A stretch of DNA of 64,000 nucleotides, taken from NCBI RefSeq assembly GCF_003234265.2, contig NZ_CP126256.1, positions 1,674,001-1,738,000 on the forward strand, given 5' to 3'. Shown here piece after piece: positions 8,319 to 16,337 of this stretch. A program made the translations under genes and the position numbers. Position 1 is the stretch's first letter; every line of letters begins with the position of its first letter. The notes beneath the pieces were generated by a model. That model searched no databases, had not been told where the DNA came from, and saw only the letters and a program-made list of their open reading frames with translations. This stretch comes from Curtobacterium sp. MCSS17_015 (GTDB lineage Bacteria > Actinomycetota > Actinomycetes > Actinomycetales > Microbacteriaceae).

Positions 8319-9032
8319 TCAGTGCCCCATACCGAGTCCGCCGTCGACCGGGATGACCGCGCCCGAGATGTACCCGGCACCGTCCCCGGCCAGGAACAGC
8401 GTCGCCTCCGCGACGTCGTCGACGCTGCCGTACCGTGCCGCCGGGATCGCCTTCTTGAACTCCGCCTGCAGCTCGTCGGACAGCGCTGCCGTCATGTCGG
8501 TCTGGATGAAGCCCGGCGCCACGACGTTGGCCGTGATGCCGCGCGAGCCGAGCTCCCGCGTGATCGAGCGGGCCATGCCGACCAGTGCGGCCTTGGACGA
8601 GGCGTAGTTCACCTGTCCGACCTGCCCGTACGCGCCCACGACACTCGACATCAGGACGATGCGGCCGAACTTGGCCTTCATCATGCCCTTCGTCGCGCGT
8701 TTCACCACGCGGAACGTGCCGGTGAGGTTGGTGTCCACCACGCTCGTGAAGTCCTCCTCCGACATGCGGAGCAGGAGCTGGTCGTTCGTGATGCCCGCGT
8801 TCGCCACGAGCACCTCGACCGGGCCGAGAGCGGCCTCCACCTGCGAGAACGCCGCGTCGACGGAGGCCGTGTCGGTGATGTCGGCCTGCACCGTGAGTGC
8901 TCCCTCGGGTCCGCCCCGACCGCTGCGCGACGTCACGGCGACCCGGTGACCGGCTGCGACGAACCGCTCGGCCAACGCGTGGCCGATGCCGCGGTTGCCG
9001 CCGGTGATGAGGACGGTACGGGGGGTGGTCAT
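8319..9032 (-). CDS. fabG: 3-oxoacyl-ACP reductase, SDR family
   Basis: A 237-residue classical SDR that reduces 3-oxoacyl-ACP with NADPH in fatty-acid elongation. The cofactor motif TGGNRGIG is at 10-17, NAG at 78-80, and the catalytic Ser130, Tyr143 and Lys147 are all present in MSS and YASSK. The C-terminal GGLGMGH is typical of actinobacterial FabG/MabA. A GGAG lies six bases before the ATG. It stands alone, convergent with serB; no inhA or other fatty-acid gene is adjacent. Confidence 0.9.
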   Translation of the reverse strand: MTTPRTVLITGGNRGIGHALAERFVAAGHRVAVTSRSGRGGPEGALTVQADITDTASVDAAFSQVEAALGPVEVLVANAGITNDQLLLRMSEEDFTSVVDTNLTGTFRVVKRATKGMMKAKFGRIVLMSSVVGAYGQVGQVNYASSKAALVGMARSITRELGSRGITANVVAPGFIQTDMTAALSDELQAEFKKAIPAARYGSVDDVAEATLFLAGDGAGYISGAVIPVDGGLGMGH

Positions 9033-9162
9033 GGTCGCTCCGTTCGCTGGTGGTCGCTGGCACCTCCGGACGTCGGCCCGGACACGCCCGCACGAGCCTA
9101 CCGGTGCGCTCCCGGCGAACGGCCGGTGCCCGCAGCGCCTCCCGGATGTCGCACCCCGGGCG

Positions 9163-9168
9163 TAAACT
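9163..9168 (+). promoter_or_regulatory. Candidate -10 for the DUF3099-SURF1 operon
   Basis: TAAACT about 29 bases before the ATG at 9197; no convincing -35. Confidence 0.35.
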
Positions 9169-9196
9169 GGAGGCCGGCAGACGGAGACCCCACCGC

Positions 9197-9703
9197 ATGA
9201 ACCGCAAGACGCAGAGCACGCAGCGCATCCAGCTCCAGCGCTCGACCCCGGAGCACGTCACCGCGCGTCCGATGGCCGCGCAGAACGTGACGACCCTCCC
9301 GGACAACCCCGAGATCGACCGCGCGCACCGCCTCTCCCGCTACGTCTGGCAGATGGCCTTCCGCGTGGTCTGCTTCGTCGCCGCGGTGCTCATCTGGAGT
9401 GCCTGGCACACCTGGATCGCGGTCGTGCCGATCCTCGCCGCGGCCGTCGTGCCGTGGGTGGCGGTCGTGCTCGCGAACGCCGGCAACCGGACCGGCGGGG
9501 ACGTGGTCCGTCCCGGCGGGGCGATCGAGCTGTACGACGCGGTCGACCCACGGATCCGCGACGAGCAGGAGGAAGCCAGGGCCCAGGCGTACCGCTCCGA
9601 GCAGGAGCGTCTCCGCGACGAGGCGCAGCGGGCACAGGAGGACTGGCAGCGGAACGGCGACCGCTCCCGCGTCTGGCCGACCAGGAACGGCAGCCGCCGC
9701 TGA
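9197..9703 (+). CDS. DUF3099 family membrane protein
   Basis: A 168-residue protein of unknown function. A Thr/Gln-rich N-terminus leads to two membrane segments (about 52-69 and 72-94), then a charged Glu/Arg-rich helix (about 120-150) likely to form a coiled coil in the cytoplasm. The core from DRAHRLSRYVWQM resembles DUF3099, a small actinobacterial membrane family. The ATG at 9197 is chosen because the frame upstream is unrelated Arg/Pro-rich sequence. It overlaps the next gene by one base and lies two genes upstream of SURF1, suggesting a link to respiratory-chain assembly; this is context only. Confidence 0.75.
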   Translation: MNRKTQSTQRIQLQRSTPEHVTARPMAAQNVTTLPDNPEIDRAHRLSRYVWQMAFRVVCFVAAVLIWSAWHTWIAVVPILAAAVVPWVAVVLANAGNRTGGDVVRPGGAIELYDAVDPRIRDEQEEARAQAYRSEQERLRDEAQRAQEDWQRNGDRSRVWPTRNGSRR

Positions 9704-9978
9704 TGGGAGCGACGTTCGACCTGTTCACCGAACCCGGCGCGACGCCGATCTGCTCACGTGCCGGGTGCAGGTCGACGGCCGCGTGGCGGGTGAACTGGCG
9801 CAATCCACGCATCCACGCCGCCGACCGCGTGAAGATCTGGGCTGCCTGCGACGAGCACTGCGGTTTCCTCGCCGACTACCTCCGGTCGCGCTCCTTCCCC
9901 GTCCGCGTCACGGGCATCGACGAGGACGTCGAAGCCCTCGACGACTCCGCCGCCCGCGTCGCGGGTGAGGGGCGATGA
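9703..9978 (+). CDS. Small Cys-motif protein of unknown function
   Basis: A 91-residue soluble protein that I recognise only as a conserved hypothetical of Microbacteriaceae-like genomes. It has two cysteine pairs, C17-x4-C22 and C49-x2-H52-C53 (WAACDEHC), a spacing suited to binding one zinc or another metal. The acidic C-terminus (GIDEDVEALDD) follows. It is locked between DUF3099 (TGATG overlap) and SURF1 (ATGA overlap), so the three are made together. The CxxHC-like site beside an oxidase assembly factor makes a metal or copper handling role possible, but nothing proves it. Confidence 0.75.
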   Translation: MGATFDLFTEPGATPICSRAGCRSTAAWRVNWRNPRIHAADRVKIWAACDEHCGFLADYLRSRSFPVRVTGIDEDVEALDDSAARVAGEGR

Positions 9979-10946
9979 CGGACGGCTTCGACCCCGGTTC
10001 CCGGTACGGTCGTCGTCACGCGGAGCGACTCCGCCGGGCCGCTGCGCGCGACGACGACTCCGACACCACCGTCGGACGACACCCTGACGACCGGGTCGTC
10101 GGCTGGGGGTTCGTCCGGAGCCGTCGATGGCTCGGCTACTTCGCCATCGCCGTCGCGTTCGCGATCGTGTGCGCGCTGTTCGGCATGTGGCAGTGGGACC
10201 GTCGCAACGAAGCCGTCCGCCAGAACGCCCAGATCGCCGCCAACTACGACCACGCCCCCGTCCCGGTCGACGGCGTCCTGCCCCGTGCCGGTACCTGGAG
10301 CGACGACCTCACGTGGCTGCGTGTCAGCGTCACCGGCCGGTACGACGCCGACCACCAGCTGCTCGTCCGGAACCGGGTGCACAACGGTCAGCCCGGCTTC
10401 GAGGTCCTCACACCGCTCGTCACCGCTGACGGCCGCGCGTTCGTCGTCGACCGGGGGTGGGTGCCGACCGGCAACCGTCAGGACAGCCCCGACAGTGTCC
10501 CGGCTCCCCCGAGCGGCACCGTCACCGTCGTGGTCCGGCTGCAGGAGTCCGAGCCGCGCATCCCCGGGCGCAGCGACCCGGCGGACTCCGACCAGGTGCA
10601 GTCCGTCACCCTCGCCGACGTCGCCGACAAGGCGGGGCACCCGATCTGGACCGGCGCGTACGGCCAGCTCGACAGCGAGTCCCCCGCTCCGACCGAGGCA
10701 CGACCGCTGGGCTGGGAGCGGCCGAGCGCCGACACCGGCCTGCACCTCAGTTACTTCATCCAGTGGTTCCTCTTCGCGATCGGCGGGTTCGGCTTCCTCG
10801 CCTACGTGATGGTGCAGGAGTACCGGAACCTCAACCAGGACGACCCCGAGGAACGCGAGCGCGCCCTCGACCGGCAGCGGCGCAAGGACGCCAAGCCGAA
10901 GTCCGACGCCGAGGTCGAGGACGAACTGCTCGAGTCGCGGCGCTGA
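9975..10946 (+). CDS. SURF1 family cytochrome oxidase assembly protein
   Basis: A 323-residue SURF1-like protein. Family members help insert heme a into subunit I of cytochrome c oxidase. It has the expected two-anchor topology: a first membrane helix near 51-70 followed by GMWQWDRRNEAV, a long extracytoplasmic domain with YDADHQLLVRNR and VDRGWVP, and a second helix near 258-280 (WFLFAIGGFGFLAYV). The N-terminal 45 residues and the C-terminal Lys/Glu-rich tail are cytoplasmic. It is last in a three-gene overlapping operon and is followed by a perfect hairpin. ctaA and ctaB for heme A lie 7-10 kb away. Confidence 0.9.
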   Translation: MTDGFDPGSRYGRRHAERLRRAAARDDDSDTTVGRHPDDRVVGWGFVRSRRWLGYFAIAVAFAIVCALFGMWQWDRRNEAVRQNAQIAANYDHAPVPVDGVLPRAGTWSDDLTWLRVSVTGRYDADHQLLVRNRVHNGQPGFEVLTPLVTADGRAFVVDRGWVPTGNRQDSPDSVPAPPSGTVTVVVRLQESEPRIPGRSDPADSDQVQSVTLADVADKAGHPIWTGAYGQLDSESPAPTEARPLGWERPSADTGLHLSYFIQWFLFAIGGFGFLAYVMVQEYRNLNQDDPEERERALDRQRRKDAKPKSDAEVEDELLESRR

Positions 10947-10984
10947 TCGGCGGACGACGCTGACGGAGCGCCCGACGGAGCGAA

Positions 10985-11026
10985 CGGACGGGAGGCCCGT
11001 GGCGGTGTCGCCACGGGCCTCCCGTC
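10985..11026. terminator. Perfect 19-bp hairpin between SURF1 and ABC-F genes
   Basis: Arms GGACGGGAGGCCCGTGGCG and its exact complement, with a 4-base loop GTGT, between convergent genes. It is a member of the repeated GACGGGAGGC hairpin family. Confidence 0.85.
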
Positions 11027-11041
11027 CGTCGGCCTGACGGC

Positions 11042-12640
11042 CTACGCGAGCTCGATGAGCTCCGCGTACTCCTTGTTCCAGTGGTCCTCGGTGCCGTCCG
11101 GGAGCAGCAGGACACGCTCCGGGTTGAGCGCCTCGACGGCACCCGCGTCGTGCGAGACGAGGACGACGGCGCCCTCGTAGCCGGCCAGCGCACCGAGGAT
11201 CTCCTCGCGCGACGCCGGGTCGAGGTTGTTCGTCGGCTCGTCGAGGAGGAGCACGTTCGCGCCGGACACGACGATCATCGCCAGTGACAGGCGGGTCTTC
11301 TCGCCACCGGAGAGGACCCCGGCCTTCTTGTAGCCGTCGTCACCGGTGAACAGGAACGACCCGAGGACGCGTCGGGCCTCGGTCTCGTTGAGCTCCGTCG
11401 ACGCCGACACCATGTTCTCGATGACGGTCCGGTTGACGTCGATGTTCTCGTGCTCCTGGGCGTAGTAGCCGATGCGCAGGCCGTGCCCGGGCTGCACTTC
11501 GCCCGTGTCCGGCTGGTCCGCGCCCGCGAGGATGCGGAGCAGCGTCGTCTTGCCGGCACCGTTGAAGCCGAGGATGACGACGCGCGAGCCGCGGTCGATC
11601 GCCAGGTCGACGCCGGCGAAGATCTCGAGCGACCCGTAGGACTTCGACAGCCCCTCGGCCATGAGCGGGGTGCGCCCGCAGGCGACCGGCGTCGGGAAGC
11701 GCAGCTTGGCGACCCGGTCGGCGACGCGCTCGTCCTCGAGGCCGGCGAGCAGCTTGTCGGCTCGCGCGACCATCTGGTGCGCCGCCGCGGCCTTCGACGC
11801 CTTCGCACCGAAGCGCGCGGCCTGGTCCTTCAGCGTCGCGGCCTTCTTCTCGGCGTTGGCGCGTTCCTTGCGGCGGCGCTCCTCGTCGGCGACGCGCTGC
11901 CGCTGGTACAGCTTCCAGCCCATGTTGTAGATGTCGATCGTCTGACGGTTCGCGTCGAGGTAGAACACGCGGTTCACGACCTCGTCGACGAGTTCGACGT
12001 CGTGGGAGATGACGATGACGCCGCCGGCGTAGGTCTTGAGGTGCTCCCGGAGCCACACCACCGAGTCGGCGTCGAGGTGGTTCGTCGGCTCGTCGAGGAT
12101 CATCGTGTCCGCGTCGGAGAACAGGATGCGCGCGAGCTCGATGCGGCGGCGCTGTCCACCGGACAGGGTCTTCAGCTGCTGGTCGAGGATCCGGTCCGGC
12201 AGCTTGAGGTTGGAGGCGATCGACGCCGCCTCGGCCTCGGCCGCGTAGCCCCCCAGCGCGTTGAACTCGTCGTCCAGGCGGGAGTACCGCTTCATCGCCT
12301 TCTCGGCGACGACCGGGTCCTCGCTGGCCATGTCGAGCGTCGCCTTGCGGATGCCGTCGACCAGTTCTCCGAGGCCGCGGGCGTCGAGGATGCGCTTCCG
12401 AGCGGTGTCCTCGGGATTCCCGGACCGCGGGTCCTGCGGCAGGTAGCCGATCTCGCCGGATCGGTCGATCTTGCCACCGGTGGGAGTGCTCTCCCCCGCC
12501 AGTGCCTTGGTCATGGTGGTCTTCCCGGCGCCGTTCCGGCCGACGAGGCCGATCTTGTCACCCCGCTCGACGCGGAAGGACACGTTCTCCATCAGGAGGC
12601 GAGCCCCGACGCGGATCTCGAGGTCGTGCACGGCAAGCAC
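11042..12640 (-). CDS. ABC-F family ATPase
   Basis: A 532-residue soluble protein with two ABC ATPase domains and no membrane segment, the ABC-F architecture. Members act on the ribosome, rescuing stalled complexes or giving antibiotic protection. Walker A copies GRNGAGKTT (near 35) and GFNGAGKTT (near 350), signature LSGGQRRR and LSGGEKTR, and Walker B DEPTNHLD and DEPTNNLD are intact. A Lys/Arg/Ala-rich linker of about 80 residues joins the domains. The length and short linker fit housekeeping members rather than long-linker resistance proteins. The start is GTG; a -10 for leaderless expression is not evident. It is divergent from bioY. Confidence 0.88.
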   Translation of the reverse strand: MLAVHDLEIRVGARLLMENVSFRVERGDKIGLVGRNGAGKTTMTKALAGESTPTGGKIDRSGEIGYLPQDPRSGNPEDTARKRILDARGLGELVDGIRKATLDMASEDPVVAEKAMKRYSRLDDEFNALGGYAAEAEAASIASNLKLPDRILDQQLKTLSGGQRRRIELARILFSDADTMILDEPTNHLDADSVVWLREHLKTYAGGVIVISHDVELVDEVVNRVFYLDANRQTIDIYNMGWKLYQRQRVADEERRRKERANAEKKAATLKDQAARFGAKASKAAAAHQMVARADKLLAGLEDERVADRVAKLRFPTPVACGRTPLMAEGLSKSYGSLEIFAGVDLAIDRGSRVVILGFNGAGKTTLLRILAGADQPDTGEVQPGHGLRIGYYAQEHENIDVNRTVIENMVSASTELNETEARRVLGSFLFTGDDGYKKAGVLSGGEKTRLSLAMIVVSGANVLLLDEPTNNLDPASREEILGALAGYEGAVVLVSHDAGAVEALNPERVLLLPDGTEDHWNKEYAELIELA

Positions 12641-12698
12641 AGAGGTCGTCCAATCAGTTGGTGGATGTGCACAACGGTGTGTGCGGGAGGTGCACCGC

Positions 12699-12704
12699 TA
12701 CGCT
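12699..12704 (+). promoter_or_regulatory. Candidate -10 for bioY
   Basis: TACGCT about 50 bases before the bioY start. No -35 resembling the consensus is seen at 17-18 bases. Confidence 0.35.
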
Positions 12705-12715
12705 GACGGGACCGA

Positions 12716-12732
12716 TGGTCCGAAACGGACCA
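12716..12732. promoter_or_regulatory. Candidate bioY operator palindrome
   Basis: TGGTCCG-AAA-CGGACCA, a perfect 7-3-7 palindrome 22 bases before the bioY ATG and just downstream of the predicted transcription start. An overlapping GGACC-GAT-GGTCC palindrome begins at 12709. The position fits repression by a biotin regulator. Confidence 0.5.
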
Positions 12733-12754
12733 GCAGTCCATTCTAGGAGAATCC

Positions 12755-13354
12755 ATGACGAACGCCACCGGGTTCGCTCCCCGCGCAGTCCTCGCCGACC
12801 GTCTGCGGACGCACGGCCTCGCCACCGATGCCGCGCTCGTCGCCGGAGGCGCGCTGTTCACCGCCGCGCTCGCGCAGGTCGAGGTCCCGATGTGGCCGGT
12901 CCCCGTCACCGGTCAGACCCTGGCCGTCGTCCTCGTCGGCGCGACCCTCGGAGCTCGCCGCGGTGTGCTCTCGATGCTCGTCTACGCGATCGTCGGACTC
13001 GCCGGTGCCCCGTTCTTCGCCGACGCGCAGGGCGGCCTGCAGGCCCTCACCCTGCCGAGCTTCGGCTACGTCATCGGCTTCATCCCCGCCGCGGGGCTCA
13101 TCGGCTGGCTCGCCCGCCGCAACTGGGACCGCAAGGTGGGACGCGCCGTGGTCGCGTTCACGCTCGCCAGCGCGGTGCCGTTCGTGACCGGGCTGCCCTA
13201 CCTCGCCGTCGCGCTCGGTCAGCTCGGCCTCCCGAACGACCTGCAGGCGGTCCTGGCGGCGGGCCTGTACCCGTTCATCGTCGGTGGCATCGCCAAGGCG
13301 CTCATCGCCGCGGGCGTGCTGCCCCTGATCTGGACGGCCGTCGGCCGCCGCTGA
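12755..13354 (+). CDS. bioY: Biotin transporter substrate-binding subunit BioY
   Basis: A 199-residue integral membrane protein, the S component of the biotin ECF transporter. It shows the BioY signature MWPVPVTGQTLAVVLVGATLG (split around residues 48-68) and about six hydrophobic segments. The BioM ATPase and BioN permease genes are not next to it, so it may work alone, as some BioY proteins do, or share an energy module encoded elsewhere. AGGAGA lies six bases before the ATG. A palindromic candidate operator sits just upstream, and a strong hairpin follows. Confidence 0.92.
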   Translation: MTNATGFAPRAVLADRLRTHGLATDAALVAGGALFTAALAQVEVPMWPVPVTGQTLAVVLVGATLGARRGVLSMLVYAIVGLAGAPFFADAQGGLQALTLPSFGYVIGFIPAAGLIGWLARRNWDRKVGRAVVAFTLASAVPFVTGLPYLAVALGQLGLPNDLQAVLAAGLYPFIVGGIAKALIAAGVLPLIWTAVGRR

Positions 13355-13365
13355 CCCCGCACGCT

Positions 13366-13408
13366 CGCACGAGGGCCCCGCACCGACAGGCTGCGGGGCC
13401 CTCGTGCG
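13366..13408 (+). terminator. bioY terminator hairpin
   Basis: A perfect 17-bp stem (CGCACGAGGGCCCCGCA and complement) with a 9-base loop, 11 bases after the bioY stop. Confidence 0.8.
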
Positions 13409-13491
13409 TGCTGGGCGTCCCTGTCCACTCCCCACCCGGCACACGCGCCAGGCGTGCCCGACCCCGACCACGTGACGCAGGCGCACGCGGG

Positions 13492-13543
13492 ACGACGGAC
13501 GGGAGGCCCGGTACCCACTGGTACCGGGCCTCCCGTCCGTCGT
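13492..13543 (-). terminator. Perfect 24-bp hairpin ending the SUF operon
   Basis: Arms of 24 bases (13492-13515 and 13520-13543) are exact complements around the loop CACT, 13 bases beyond the sufT stop. The arm contains GACGGGAGGCCCG, the repeated-family core. Confidence 0.85.
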
Positions 13544-13556
13544 GTGGTGGCGTGGG

Positions 13557-13886
13557 CTAGATCGAGAACCCGAGCGCCCGCATCATCTCGCGACCGTCGT
13601 CGGTGATCCGCTCCGGACCCCACGGTGGCATCCAGACCCAGTTGATGCGGAACGCGTCGACGATGCCGTCGAGGGCATTCGCGGTGTCGTTCTCGATGAC
13701 GTCGGTCAACGGGCAGCCGGCGCTCGTCAGCGTCATGCTGATGATGAGCGCGCTCGCCTCGTCGTCCCAGGCCAGGTCGTAGATGAGTCCCAGGTCGACG
13801 ATGTTGACGCCGAGTTCCGGGTCCTGGACCTCCTTGAGGCCCTCGACGACCTCGTCGAACTTCTCGGGGGCGAGTGTGGTGATCAT
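13557..13886 (-). CDS. sufT: SufT-type iron-sulfur assembly factor (DUF59/MIP18)
   Basis: A 109-residue MIP18/DUF59 protein that helps mature iron-sulfur proteins. The DPELGVNIVDLGLIYD segment and the single Cys in TSAGCPLTDVIE near residue 58 are diagnostic. It is the last gene of the SUF operon. The ATG at 13886 has GGCGGAG five bases upstream; a GTG at 13892 overlapping the sufC stop is less likely because that Shine-Dalgarno would abut it. Confidence 0.9.
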   Translation of the reverse strand: MITTLAPEKFDEVVEGLKEVQDPELGVNIVDLGLIYDLAWDDEASALIISMTLTSAGCPLTDVIENDTANALDGIVDAFRINWVWMPPWGPERITDDGREMMRALGFSI

Positions 13887-13888
13887 CG

Positions 13889-14662
13889 TCACTCCGCCGT
13901 GGCCGCAGCCGCGGCCTGCACGTAGCGGTCGTAGCCCTCGTTCTCGAGGCGCTCGGCCAACTCCGGTCCACCCTGCTCGGCGACCTTGCCCGCGACGAAC
14001 ACGTGCACGAAGTCGGGCGTGATGTAGCGGAGGATGCGCGTGTAGTGCGTGATCAGCAGCACGCCGAGGCCGGTGGCCGCCTTGGCGCGGTTGACGCCCT
14101 CGGAGACGATCTTCAGCGCGTCGACGTCGAGGCCGGAGTCGGTCTCGTCGAGCACGGCGAACTTCGGCTTGAGGAGCTCGAGCTGCATGATCTCGTGGCG
14201 CTTCTTCTCGCCGCCGGAGAAGCCCTCGTTGACGTTGCGCTCTGCGAACGACGGGTCCATCTTGAGGTCCGCCATCGACGTCCGGAGGTCCTTGACCCAC
14301 CCGCGGAGCGCCGGCGCCTCACCGTCGATCGCCGTCTTCGCCGTCCGGAGGAAGTTCGACACCGTCACGCCGGGGATCTCGACCGGGTACTGCATGGCGA
14401 GGAACATGCCCGCGCGCGCCCGCTCGTCGACGCTCATGGCGAGGACGTCCTCGCCGTCGAGCGTGATCGAACCGCCGGTCACGTGGTACCGCGGGTGACC
14501 GGCGATCGTGTAGGCGAGCGTGGACTTGCCGGACCCGTTCGGGCCCATGATCGCGTGGATCTCGCCCTCGTTGATCGTCAGGTCGACGCCCTTGAGGATC
14601 TCCTTGGTGCCCTGGTCGGTGTCGATCGAGACCTGCAGGTCACGGATTTCGAGAGTGGACAT
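13889..14662 (-). CDS. sufC: Fe-S cluster assembly ATPase SufC
   Basis: A 257-residue ABC-type ATPase that drives the SufBCD scaffold. Walker [10 protein letters not shown] is at 40-48, the signature is [11 protein letters not shown] and Walker B reads [11 protein letters not shown], with the Asp-Ser change after DET typical of SufC. The start [10 protein letters not shown] is chosen at the ATG at 14662; the frame runs open further upstream without homology. It follows the Rieske gene by 56 bases. Confidence 0.96.
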   Translation of the reverse strand: MSTLEIRDLQVSIDTDQGTKEILKGVDLTINEGEIHAIMGPNGSGKSTLAYTIAGHPRYHVTGGSITLDGEDVLAMSVDERARAGMFLAMQYPVEIPGVTVSNFLRTAKTAIDGEAPALRGWVKDLRTSMADLKMDPSFAERNVNEGFSGGEKKRHEIMQLELLKPKFAVLDETDSGLDVDALKIVSEGVNRAKAATGLGVLLITHYTRILRYITPDFVHVFVAGKVAEQGGPELAERLENEGYDRYVQAAAAATAE

Positions 14663-14718
14663 TGCGTTCCTTCGGTCGTGGCTGTGGTGCGGCGTCAGCC
14701 GCGGAAGAAGTGGACGGG

Positions 14719-15045
14719 TCAGTCGACGGGGACGGGGTCGTGCACGTCGACGTAGACGTCGCCGTCGCGGACCTCGACCCGGAAGACCGGGACCGGCTCG
14801 TACGCCGGGAAGTTCTTCGGCTTGCCCGTCGTCAACGAGAACTGCGAGCCGTGCGCCCAGCACTCCAACGAGTCGTCCTCGACGAAGCCCTCGGACAGCG
14901 AGATCTCTCCGTGGGTGCAGGTGTCGCCGATCGCGTGCACCGTGCCGGCCGAGTCCTTCACGATGGCAACCGCGGTGCCGTCGACGACGACACGCATCGG
15001 GCTGTCGACCGCGATGTCGGCCTCGGCACAGACCTTCTCGGCCAT
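14719..15045 (-). CDS. Rieske-type [2Fe-2S] ferredoxin in SUF operon
   Basis: A 108-residue Rieske domain protein with both ligand pairs: C43-T-H45 and C62-W-A-H65. Related proteins serve as electron carriers for dioxygenases, but here the gene sits inside the SUF operon between sufD and sufC, a common actinobacterial arrangement, so an electron-transfer role in cluster assembly is more likely. Its ATG overlaps the sufD stop by one base. Confidence 0.9.
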   Translation of the reverse strand: MAEKVCAEADIAVDSPMRVVVDGTAVAIVKDSAGTVHAIGDTCTHGEISLSEGFVEDDSLECWAHGSQFSLTTGKPKNFPAYEPVPVFRVEVRDGDVYVDVHDPVPVD

Positions 15046-16337
15046 CAGGTGTCGGTCCCCGTGGACTCGACACCGACGAGGTCGGCTGCAGGCCCGGCCA
15101 GGACCGTCCGGCCCTCGGCGAGCTCCTGCTCGACCGCCGCGATGAGTCGTTCCTCGAGCGCCGGGGCCCCGATCTTCTGGATGACCTCGACCAGGAACCC
15201 CAGGACGACGAGGCGGCGGGCCTCTTCCTCGGGGATCCCGCGGGCCTGCAGGTAGAACAGCTGCTCGTCGTCGAAGCGACCGGTGGCACTGGCGTGCCCG
15301 GCACCCTCGATGTCGCCGGTCTCGATCTCGAGGTTCGGGATGCTGTCCGCGCGGGTGCCGTCGGTCAGCACGAGGTTGCGGTTCTGCTCGTACGAGTCCG
15401 TCCCCGGAGCGGTCCGCCCGATCAGGACGTCACCGATCCAGACGGTGTGCGCGCCGTCGCCCTGCAGCGCGCCCTTGTAGTTGACCCGGCTCCGGGTGTT
15501 CGGAGCGTCGTGGTCGACGTAGACCTGCTGCTCGATGTACTGCCCCGCGTCAGCGAAGTACACGCCGTACATCTCCGCGTCGGCACCCGGTGCGCCGAGG
15601 TGCGTGGACGGGTTCACGCGGACGACGTCGCCGCCGAGCGAGACCACGACGTGCTTGAGGAAGGCGTCACGCCCGACCTCGGCGAAGTGGGTGGACACGT
15701 GCACGGCGTCGTCGTCCCAGTCCTGCACGGTGACGACGGTCAGACGCGCACCGTCCTGCACGACGACCTCGAGGTTCTCGCTGAGGAGCGCCGACCCACG
15801 GTTGTCGATCACGACGATGCCCTCGGCGTGCTGTTCCGCCGTGATCACGGTGTGGGCGGCGCGTGGCTGGGTGCCGAAGTCCGACCGGGTCACGGTGATG
15901 AACTCGTGCTCGTCCGTGGCCTTCACGGTGATCGCGAGGACGGCGTCCCGAGCGCTCCAGGCAGCAGCTGCCGCCCGGTCCTCCGGCAGGCCGGCACCAC
16001 CGACGCGGGGGTCGTCGCTGCGACCCCACTCGACGTCGGCGCCGGCGGACTGCGTCGCGAGGAAGGGGTACGCCGACCCGTCCAACGCGCTCTCGAGGAG
16101 CGGCCAGATCTTGTCGAGCGGCGCGAACTTCCAGTTGACCTCTCGGCCGGTGACGGCGGGGAAGGCGTCGACGTCACCCGAGCGGAACCGCTCGGAACGC
16201 GTCTGCACCGGCACCTTGGTGTCCCAGCCGCCGTCGGAGTGCGCCCGGGCGCCGTGCTGGTCCGTACCGCCCGACGTGAGCGTGCTCGCGGGCTCCGTCG
16301 GCTGGTCGATGTGGGGAGGAGGGGTGGTGCTGGACAT
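15045..16337 (-). CDS. sufD: Fe-S cluster assembly scaffold subunit SufD
   Basis: A 430-residue SufD, partner of SufB and SufC in the scaffold complex. The C-terminal half is the right-handed beta-helix core, with [20 protein letters not shown] and the closing [16 protein letters not shown] shared with SufB; the N-terminal 100 residues are more variable. Its ATG directly abuts the sufB stop (TAG then ATG), so translation is coupled. Confidence 0.95.
   Translation of the reverse strand: MSSTTPPPHIDQPTEPASTLTSGGTDQHGARAHSDGGWDTKVPVQTRSERFRSGDVDAFPAVTGREVNWKFAPLDKIWPLLESALDGSAYPFLATQSAGADVEWGRSDDPRVGGAGLPEDRAAAAAWSARDAVLAITVKATDEHEFITVTRSDFGTQPRAAHTVITAEQHAEGIVVIDNRGSALLSENLEVVVQDGARLTVVTVQDWDDDAVHVSTHFAEVGRDAFLKHVVVSLGGDVVRVNPSTHLGAPGADAEMYGVYFADAGQYIEQQVYVDHDAPNTRSRVNYKGALQGDGAHTVWIGDVLIGRTAPGTDSYEQNRNLVLTDGTRADSIPNLEIETGDIEGAGHASATGRFDDEQLFYLQARGIPEEEARRLVVLGFLVEVIQKIGAPALEERLIAAVEQELAEGRTVLAGPAADLVGVESTGTDT

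Noticed and set aside
8299..8325. Direct repeats GTGCGTCA near the fabG stop as a regulatory array
   Set aside because: Only two full 8-base copies, overlapping the coding end; compatible with chance or slippage.
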